A stretch of 58,146 bases of DNA from Candidatus Poribacteria bacterium (lineage in GTDB: Bacteria > Poribacteria > WGA-4E > WGA-3G): assembly GCA_022821495.1 (NCBI GenBank), contig JAJEDN010000083.1, forward strand, positions 1 through 58,146, in the 5' to 3' direction. The notes beneath the pieces were generated by a model, which was not told the DNA's origin, did no database searches, and saw nothing but the letters and a program-made list of their open reading frames with translations. Position 1 is the first letter of the stretch; each line of letters begins with the position of its first letter. The position numbers were made by a program, and so were the translations under genes. Below, in pieces: positions 53,162 through 58,146 of this stretch.

Positions 53162-53569
53162 TCAATTTTTACTATCAACACTTTGCAGAATTGTACCCTC
53201 AAGCGTTCGGAGAAACGTTTGAACCTCTGGGGTTGAGGGTTTTTTTTCATTAAACTCAGCCTGATACGATTTTAGGGCTGCATAAAGCGCGACTAAGTTA
53301 ATCTGCCGTCGCTGAGTTGCTTCACGGACCCGCTGAAAACTTTCAACAATCTGATCTTCTGAAACGCCATCGGGTCTCTGGTCTACCGATTGCAGATGCT
53401 TTTCTACGCGGCTCAGGGCAAGTCCTACCATCCAATAGCGTGCCCCTTCACGTCCACCGACCTGACGGTAAATCACGCCACCCGCAACTAAGCCAACTGC
53501 CACAATTACTAACAAAAAAGTCAGAACTCTTCTATAGCAACCACTTATTTTTTTCCGTATTGTTGCCAT
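53162..53569 (-). CDS. Small membrane-anchored hypothetical protein
   Basis: The 135-aa protein has a basic N-terminus (MATIRKKISGCYRRV), one membrane helix (LTFLLVIVAVGLVAGGVIY, about residues 15-34) and a soluble helical tail rich in Arg and Gln (SEDQIVESFQRVREATQRR). I do not recognise the family. Its start lies 2 nt after the stop of the amidohydrolase gene, so the two are translated together. The protein probably faces the periplasm. Confidence 0.75.
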   Translation of the reverse strand: MATIRKKISGCYRRVLTFLLVIVAVGLVAGGVIYRQVGGREGARYWMVGLALSRVEKHLQSVDQRPDGVSEDQIVESFQRVREATQRRQINLVALYAALKSYQAEFNEKKPSTPEVQTFLRTLEGTILQSVDSKN

Positions 53570-53571
53570 AT

Positions 53572-54687
53572 TTATATTTTTCCCTCGCGGATCGTCAGTG
53601 CTGCTTTCAACTTTTGACTTCCGATAAATTTTGTCCCGTGTGCGTCAAAGTATTCAAACTCACCTTCAAGTACTTCAAACACCGCAACATCAGCCGTCGT
53701 ACCAACTCTCAGATTACCCAGTTCCGCCTCACGTTGGATAGCCTTCGCAGCACTGAAAGTTGCCTTGTCAATCACGTCCGCAAGCGATAAGCCCAAATGC
53801 ATCAACTTTGATAACGTTGTCGGCAGATCGTAGACCGGACCGTTGATGTTTCCAGTGTGTAAATCGGTGCTAATAACATCGGAGATAAAACCTTGTTCCA
53901 TCGCGCGTTGGGCGATTTCATAATGAAAGCTTCCCGCACCGTGCCCGACATCAAAAATAATACCGTCCTCGCGCGCCTTCCACGCCTCACGGATAACCCT
54001 ACCCTTTTCGTCAACGATATTATCTCCGTTGCCTTGAAAACAGTGCGTAATCACATCGCCTGGACGTAATAACTTTAGTATATCAGGGAGCGGCACACCA
54101 GCGCCGATATGGCACATGACGGATGTCCCGGCGCGTTCAGCAGCCTCAATCGCACATTTCAGGGGTTCAACACCGTTCTCACCAACTTGCCCTTTCCCCT
54201 GACGCACTTTGACACCTACGGTCATATCGCGATGCTGTTGTAAGGTTTCCGCGACGCGCCCTGGATCGGCGTAAGCCATATCAAACATTTCGCCTACGGG
54301 CCCATAGACAAGCCCAATGCCAGAGATGTGGATGTAAGTGAGGATATTGGTCTGGGCAGGTTCAGCGATGAATTCTCGGAAACCGGGGAATGTCACCCAA
54401 CTCGGGCTACCAGCGTCTACAACAGTGGTCGTTCCTGCCGTTGGGCAGACGGTATCGGGCCTGATACCCCAGGTCGTTACCCCGTAATAGACGTGGGTGT
54501 GGATATCGACAAGTCCCGGTGTTACATATTTATCCTTAACAGAAATCGTCTGCGTTGCTGCACTTTCGGGAATGTCCGGTTCAATCGCTGCGATAACACC
54601 GCCAGCAATCGCAACATCACGCACGGCGTTCAAACCTTGCGCGGCATCAATGACAGTACCACCTTTGAGTAAAATGTCATACTTCAC
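53572..54687 (-). CDS. Amidohydrolase/deacetylase-family metalloenzyme
   Basis: The 371-aa protein has the amidohydrolase fold: N-terminal strand MKYDILLKGGTVIDAAQG, metal-binding His pair in PGLVDIHTHVYYG (about residues 61-65), a probable bridging Lys in MTVGVKVRQGKGQ, SVMCHIGA and TDLHTG with further His/Asp ligands. This subgroup includes dihydroorotase-like deacetylases and D-aminoacylase relatives. The substrate is not clear. It lies between queE (36 nt upstream) and the small membrane protein, in one operon. Confidence 0.85.
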   Translation of the reverse strand: MKYDILLKGGTVIDAAQGLNAVRDVAIAGGVIAAIEPDIPESAATQTISVKDKYVTPGLVDIHTHVYYGVTTWGIRPDTVCPTAGTTTVVDAGSPSWVTFPGFREFIAEPAQTNILTYIHISGIGLVYGPVGEMFDMAYADPGRVAETLQQHRDMTVGVKVRQGKGQVGENGVEPLKCAIEAAERAGTSVMCHIGAGVPLPDILKLLRPGDVITHCFQGNGDNIVDEKGRVIREAWKAREDGIIFDVGHGAGSFHYEIAQRAMEQGFISDVISTDLHTGNINGPVYDLPTTLSKLMHLGLSLADVIDKATFSAAKAIQREAELGNLRVGTTADVAVFEVLEGEFEYFDAHGTKFIGSQKLKAALTIREGKI

Positions 54688-54723
54688 TTCTGTCTCCCCG
54701 TTCGGTTTCCTGTGTTACTACTG

Positions 54724-55404
54724 TCACACGCCTCGTTTATCACCCCAGATGTCCACATGTACACGCGGCGAATACCGATAGCCGTTCTCTTTACAAAGAC
54801 CAACCAACCATTCCTGTTTTTGTTGTAGCACGGCAGGCGTTGTGCCCTGCGGCATCAGCAGAATCGTTTCCGCAGGAATATCGATCTCTTTCTCTAACCT
54901 TTGGATCTCACCCAAATCTTCAGGCGTATCTACCACAAACTTCACTTGGCACGGATACATATCTAAAAATTTGCGGATGACATCCGGTTGAATACGCCCG
55001 CGTTCGTGGCGTTTGAAAAAGCGGTTATCTGCCGGCGGACTGGAATTGCGTAACTTCGGACTCATCGAGATCAGGTGTGCTGCGACCTCAGCAAAAAGTG
55101 TAGCATTCGTTTCAATTGTGATGTGATGCCCCCGTTTATCCAGTTCACCACAGAGTTCCCTCAACGCTTTAGACTGAATAAAAGGTTCACCACCCGTAAT
55201 AACGACGTGTTTACACTTGTATTGCGCGATTGCGGTGACACTTTCAGCAACGCTAATATCCCGATCTTCTGGCTCCCAAGATGTGTAAGGTGTATCACAC
55301 CAAACACATCTCAGATTGCAATAACTCGTTCGGAAAAAAACAGAGGGGACACCGATAAGTTGCCCTTCACCCTGAATTGTATGGAAGAGTTCGCTGAATT
55401 TCAT
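54724..55404 (-). CDS. queE: 7-carboxy-7-deazaguanine synthase (radical SAM)
   Basis: QueE contracts the pteridine ring of 6-carboxy-tetrahydropterin to 7-carboxy-7-deazaguanine, a step to queuosine and to deazaguanine DNA modifications. The 226-aa protein has the radical-SAM cluster motif CNLRCVWCD, TIQGEGQLIGVPSVFFR at the start, and VVITGGEP, IETNATLF and VKFVVDTPEDL. The length is normal. No queC, queD or queF is in the window. Confidence 0.95.
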   Translation of the reverse strand: MKFSELFHTIQGEGQLIGVPSVFFRTSYCNLRCVWCDTPYTSWEPEDRDISVAESVTAIAQYKCKHVVITGGEPFIQSKALRELCGELDKRGHHITIETNATLFAEVAAHLISMSPKLRNSSPPADNRFFKRHERGRIQPDVIRKFLDMYPCQVKFVVDTPEDLGEIQRLEKEIDIPAETILLMPQGTTPAVLQQKQEWLVGLCKENGYRYSPRVHVDIWGDKRGV

Positions 55405-55485
55405 TGCTCTTAAAGTCCCTGATAAAGGGCGTTTTTGCTGGGGCGTTTCCCTCGCTTAGGTATTTCTGCGTATTTCTCCTATAGA

Positions 55486-55600
55486 GGTTAGACATACCGC
55501 ATTACCTCTGAAAGTCCCCCTGATAAGGGGGATTTAGGGGGTTAAAATACCGCATTACCTCTGAAAGTCCCCTTGATAAGGGGATTTAGGGGGTTAAAAA
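55486..55600. repeat. Two AAAGTCCCCCTGATAAGGGG repeats next to the VOC gene
   Basis: Copies at about 55513-55544 and 55562-55596, each preceded by TACCGCATTACCTCTGA and followed by GGGGGTTAAAA. They form a partial tandem of about 52 bp. Confidence 0.85.
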
Positions 55601-55620
55601 TACCGCATCGCCTTTTAGGG

Positions 55621-55992
55621 CTACGCCTCAATGAGTTCAATTTGAACGTTATCGGGCCCCTTGAAGAATGCCATCATGAGCCCATTGGGCTTCAGGTCTT
55701 CAAGTTCCGCACCCTTTGCTTGGAGTTTCTCGACTTCTGCATCAAGGTCTTCTACAGTGAAAGCGAGTTGGTAGACCCCCCAGCGTGGGTTGCCACTGGT
55801 GTCTTCGACTTCCATAGCCCCTAATTTAGGTGAGAGGAAAATCCGTTCCCCGCCGATATCCATCCGGACGATTTTTAAGCCCCGAACCTCAACGGTTTCG
55901 TCAACTTTTCCGTCAAACATCTCTTCGTAATAACGAACTGCACCTTCCAGATCCTCACAGCGGAGGTGAACGTGGTGAAATGTAAATGCCAT
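55621..55992 (-). CDS. VOC-family (glyoxalase/dioxygenase-like) protein
   Basis: The 123-aa protein has one VOC module pair: FHHVHLRCEDLEGAVRYYEE with the first metal-binding His, YQLAFTVEDLDAEVEKLQAK, and a closing DNVQIELIEA with the Glu ligand. The family includes glyoxalase I, fosfomycin-resistance and extradiol dioxygenase enzymes, and the substrate cannot be told from the sequence. It is flanked by repeat elements on both sides and stands alone. Confidence 0.85.
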   Translation of the reverse strand: MAFTFHHVHLRCEDLEGAVRYYEEMFDGKVDETVEVRGLKIVRMDIGGERIFLSPKLGAMEVEDTSGNPRWGVYQLAFTVEDLDAEVEKLQAKGAELEDLKPNGLMMAFFKGPDNVQIELIEA

Positions 55993-56014
55993 TGTTAAAG
56001 TTTCCTTTCTTTAA

Positions 56015-56203
56015 TAGGACTTACGCATTCCGCTTTAAAGTCCCCCTGATAAGGGGCGGTGAATGCCCATAAGGCATTCATACCCGGTGAATGCCCATAA
56101 GGCATTCATACCGTTGATTCTGATTCTTTAGGGGGTTTAAAGGACGAAAATTACTGCTTTTGGTATCTAAATTTCCGATATTTACTCAAGTTGCGTAGGT
56201 CCT
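56015..56203. mobile_element. MITE-like element, TIR TAGGACTTACGCA type
   Basis: TAGGACTTACGCA at 56015-56027 and TTGCGTAGGTCCT at 56191-56203. Inside is the AAAGTCCCC core split by two tandem GAATGCCCATAAGGCATTC palindromes. Confidence 0.8.
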
Positions 56204-56212
56204 GTTTAAAAA

Positions 56213-56235
56213 AAGCGCGTCACACAAACGCGCAA
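56213..56235 (-). terminator. Terminator-like hairpin
   Basis: GCGCGT (56215-56220), loop CACACAA, ACGCGC (56228-56233). On the minus strand it is followed by TTTTTTT, so it can stop transcription coming from the right. Confidence 0.6.
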
Positions 56236-56466
56236 AGCAAAAGATAATACGAGATACAAAATTATCACATAATCCTTTGATTATGTCAAATTGTTTTTTC
56301 CTATCCAGATCAATGCCTTTTGCCAAGAGATACCGAGTGTGCTGATACAATTATTGCATCGTACATGCGAATATTATCTGAAGAAACCGTTTTTGAATGC
56401 GTTTAACTTTCCGATAAGTGTTCAGTGCCATTGATTATTATATTTCTCTGCGATTGATAATAAAAA
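56234..56466. other. AT-rich intergenic stretch, nothing recognised
   Basis: About 230 bp between a terminator hairpin and the next MITE. No ORF with coding character and no repeat seen elsewhere in the window. Confidence 0.4.
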
Positions 56467-56632
56467 TTAGGACTTACGCAAAAAGCAGTAACTTCGGTAT
56501 TTTTAACCCCCTAAAGAATCAGAATCAGAATCAACGGTATGAAGCCCGTATGGGCTTCCCCGGGTATGAATGCCTTATGGGCATTCACCGCCCCTTATCA
56601 GGGGGACTTTAAGAGGTAATGCGTAAGTCCTA
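56467..56632. mobile_element. MITE-like element, TIR TAGGACTTACGCA type (inverted orientation)
   Basis: TTAGGACTTACGCA at 56467-56480 and TGCGTAAGTCCTA at 56620-56632, perfect inverted ends. The interior is the reverse of 56015-56203, with the nested palindromes GAAGCCCGTATGGGCTTC and GAATGCCTTATGGGCATTC. Confidence 0.85.
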
Positions 56633-56654
56633 AAAATGTAAGTTAGGACATAGG

Positions 56655-56681
56655 CACTGAAAAAACAAACTTTTTTCAGTG
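56655..56681. other. Perfect hairpin ahead of the transposase gene
   Basis: CACTGAAAAAA, loop CAAAC, TTTTTTCAGTG (11-bp stem). It may be a bidirectional terminator shielding the insertion sequence. Three AAAGTRAAC words follow (56692, 56708, 56743). Confidence 0.5.
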
Positions 56682-56890
56682 AGCCAGACTTTAAAGTAAA
56701 CAAATGTCTAAAGTGAACGTTAAAGTTATATAAACTCAGAAAAGTGAACTAAAATATTTCAACGCTTTTCGCATATAAAATAAGGAAGCTGATATTTATC
56801 AAAGTTATCAAGGAGGCAGTAATAATCAAGAGATAGCAGGTATAGCAAGGTGAAAATGCGATGGTTTTGAAAAGATTGCTTGATTTTTAG

Positions 56891-56959
56891 CGCATGAAAT
56901 GGCATTCTAATGATTCAAAAAACCACCTTTGAATCAACATTAGGAGGCCATTTCATGCG
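56891..56959 (+). promoter_or_regulatory. Hairpin that buries the transposase ribosome-binding site and start codon
   Basis: CGCATGAAATGGC (56891-56903) pairs perfectly with 56947-56959. CTAATG pairs with CATTAG, and ATTCAAA with TTTGAAT. The 26-bp stem includes AGGAGG (56942-56947) and the ATG (56955). Confidence 0.75.
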
Positions 56960-58109
56960 GGATCACTTTATCAAATCTACAATCTTTTTTCAACACCTTC
57001 TTTCTTCTTACTTTCAACGGATCACTTCGCAAGTCGTTGAGACGCTCCTCGTGCTGAGTGTTTGCCATCTCTTTGGTCTTTACAATCCGAATCAAGTTGC
57101 GGATGCCTTGGAACTCCCGAAAACAAGGCTTTATCGGTCGATCAGGTCTCTGAGTCTCTATCATGCGAAGTCTTTGAATCTACGACTCGGTTCTGCGATG
57201 GCTCTCGATTTCATCAAAGATACCGAAAGCAAGAGTGCTTCAACGCGGTCCCGTCGGTGTATAACAGTGAGTGTTGATGATACGAATCTCCCGCGCGACG
57301 GAGAGACACTCGCCTACACTTCAAACTATTGGTCGACAACACAGAAGTCCTCTATCTGGTGTCAAAACGTTTTAGGCATCACGCTGAAAGTTGGCGATAT
57401 TGTTCTGCCATTAGACATGCGCCTTGTCTCTAAACAGGGACGTGGCAACACAGATAAACCGAGTCTCGTTCTGACGATGCTCAAAGAAGTCTTAGCCTTC
57501 TTTGATGCCCACGAGATTGATCTGAGAAAGTATCCGATCACCTTCGACTCGTGGTATGGCAGTCGAAAACTCGTTGATGCCTTATCAGATTTAGGATTTG
57601 CTTCTATACTCGTTCATGGCAAAAACAACTACGTGATGCGTATCGGCGATACGACTGCGAAACTTTCGGCACATAAAAAGGACGTAGAGTTGCATGAAAA
57701 TCAATGGGGGTGTGATAAACCCGTCTGTCGGCGAAAAGCAGAAAGTCCAACATTTGGTGCGTGCGTCGTGATCTTTTTTCGAGATCGCGGTAAGATACGA
57801 ACACTCTTAGTCTTTGGCAAACCGATACGCACCTGTGAGGCAGTCAGGATTTGGTCGCAACACCACGGTATCGAACAGTATTGGCGGTATTTGAAATCAA
57901 GTTTGCGCGTCTCCGCCATGAGTCTACAAAGCAGAGAAGGTGCGTATGTCAGTCTCGGTATAAAAGTTATCAGCTACCTGATGTTGCTCCAAGTGAGCAT
58001 CTCAGAACGCCGCACATTTCATCAAATACAACTTCAACTCACTGGAGAGAGACAGATACTCACGGATTTCATAACGCATTTTCACGAACTTATACCTAAA
58101 GAACCTTGA
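56955..58109 (+). CDS. DDE transposase (IS4/IS701-like)
   Basis: The 384-aa protein has the DDE triad: first Asp in TVSVDDTNLPRD, second Asp in PITFDSWYGSRKLVD, and the Glu in QHHGIEQYWRYLKSSL. These fit the IS4 superfamily (including IS701-like groups). The start at 56955 is chosen because AGGAGG lies 7 nt upstream. A longer frame from 56910 lies within the hairpin. The insertion-sequence ends were not identified. The right end lies at or beyond the window edge (58146). The gene is intact, so the element may be active. Confidence 0.88.
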   Translation: MRDHFIKSTIFFQHLLSSYFQRITSQVVETLLVLSVCHLFGLYNPNQVADALELPKTRLYRSIRSLSLYHAKSLNLRLGSAMALDFIKDTESKSASTRSRRCITVSVDDTNLPRDGETLAYTSNYWSTTQKSSIWCQNVLGITLKVGDIVLPLDMRLVSKQGRGNTDKPSLVLTMLKEVLAFFDAHEIDLRKYPITFDSWYGSRKLVDALSDLGFASILVHGKNNYVMRIGDTTAKLSAHKKDVELHENQWGCDKPVCRRKAESPTFGACVVIFFRDRGKIRTLLVFGKPIRTCEAVRIWSQHHGIEQYWRYLKSSLRVSAMSLQSREGAYVSLGIKVISYLMLLQVSISERRTFHQIQLQLTGERQILTDFITHFHELIPKEP

Positions 58110-58146
58110 TAAATCTTGATCTAACACAACTTTTGATAAATGTCAG

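Noticed and set aside
56910..56954. Longer start for the transposase
   Set aside because: This stretch is the left arm of the hairpin, and the strong AGGAGG belongs to the ATG at 56955.
58120..58146. Right end of the insertion sequence as parent of the type-B MITEs
   Set aside because: TTGATAAATGTCA is shared with the MITE at 52597-52772, but no matching left end was found upstream of the transposase, so the link is too weak.

Overview
The window reads as a chromosomal segment of an uncultured Gram-negative bacterium. My best guess is Candidatus Poribacteria, or a close relative in the PVC/FCB part of the tree. This is an inference from secreted LamG, NPCBM, FG-GAP/ASPIC, C25-protease and dockerin proteins, two EutN/CcmL-type microcompartment vertex proteins, and intergenic spaces packed with palindromic repeats and MITE-like elements. 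No rRNA, tRNA or CRISPR array was recognised.

Left part (1-17100). A partial secreted protein runs off the left edge on the minus strand, behind a structured leader. An internally deleted IS200/IS605 element follows, then a 1137-aa ATPase/helicase-like protein of unfamiliar architecture. Next is a peroxiredoxin-like gene with an in-frame TGA exactly at the peroxidatic-cysteine position, a probable selenoprotein. A riboflavin cluster (ribD, ribE, ribBA, ribH) and hisH come next, spaced by heptamer-repeat stem-loops. They are followed by a histidine kinase/NtrC-type regulator pair, two tandem vertex proteins and two lipoproteins.

Middle (17100-32300). This holds a 1696-aa gingipain/PorU-like C25 protease and an ankyrin protein. 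A decayed accessory stretch follows: a truncated PLD-SNF2 helicase fused out of frame to a TPR gene, an AbrB-type antitoxin with a truncated PIN toxin, and small orphan ORFs. Then come a GNAT acetyltransferase, ndk, and two secreted proteins (NPCBM, LamG) that share a short C-terminal tail.

Right part (32300-58146). It starts with a minus-strand run of an aldolase-like protein, an ATP-grasp enzyme, an FG-GAP/ASPIC protein and a TPR protein. Then come priA, a family-4 uracil-DNA glycosylase, and the core cluster rpsB-tsf-frr-cdsA-dxr-rseP, which lacks pyrH and uppS at their usual places. After these are a kinase-like protein, a structured RNA candidate ahead of a dockerin-bearing metalloprotease, a queE/amidohydrolase/small membrane protein operon, a VOC protein, and a DDE transposase whose start is buried in a long hairpin.

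Recurring themes are a family of MITEs with TIR TAGGACTTACGCA, palindromes nested inside other palindromes, the same palindrome inserted in frame in two unrelated genes (hisH and the C25 protease), and a C-terminal K-L-T-W-G-x-x-K tail on three secreted proteins.
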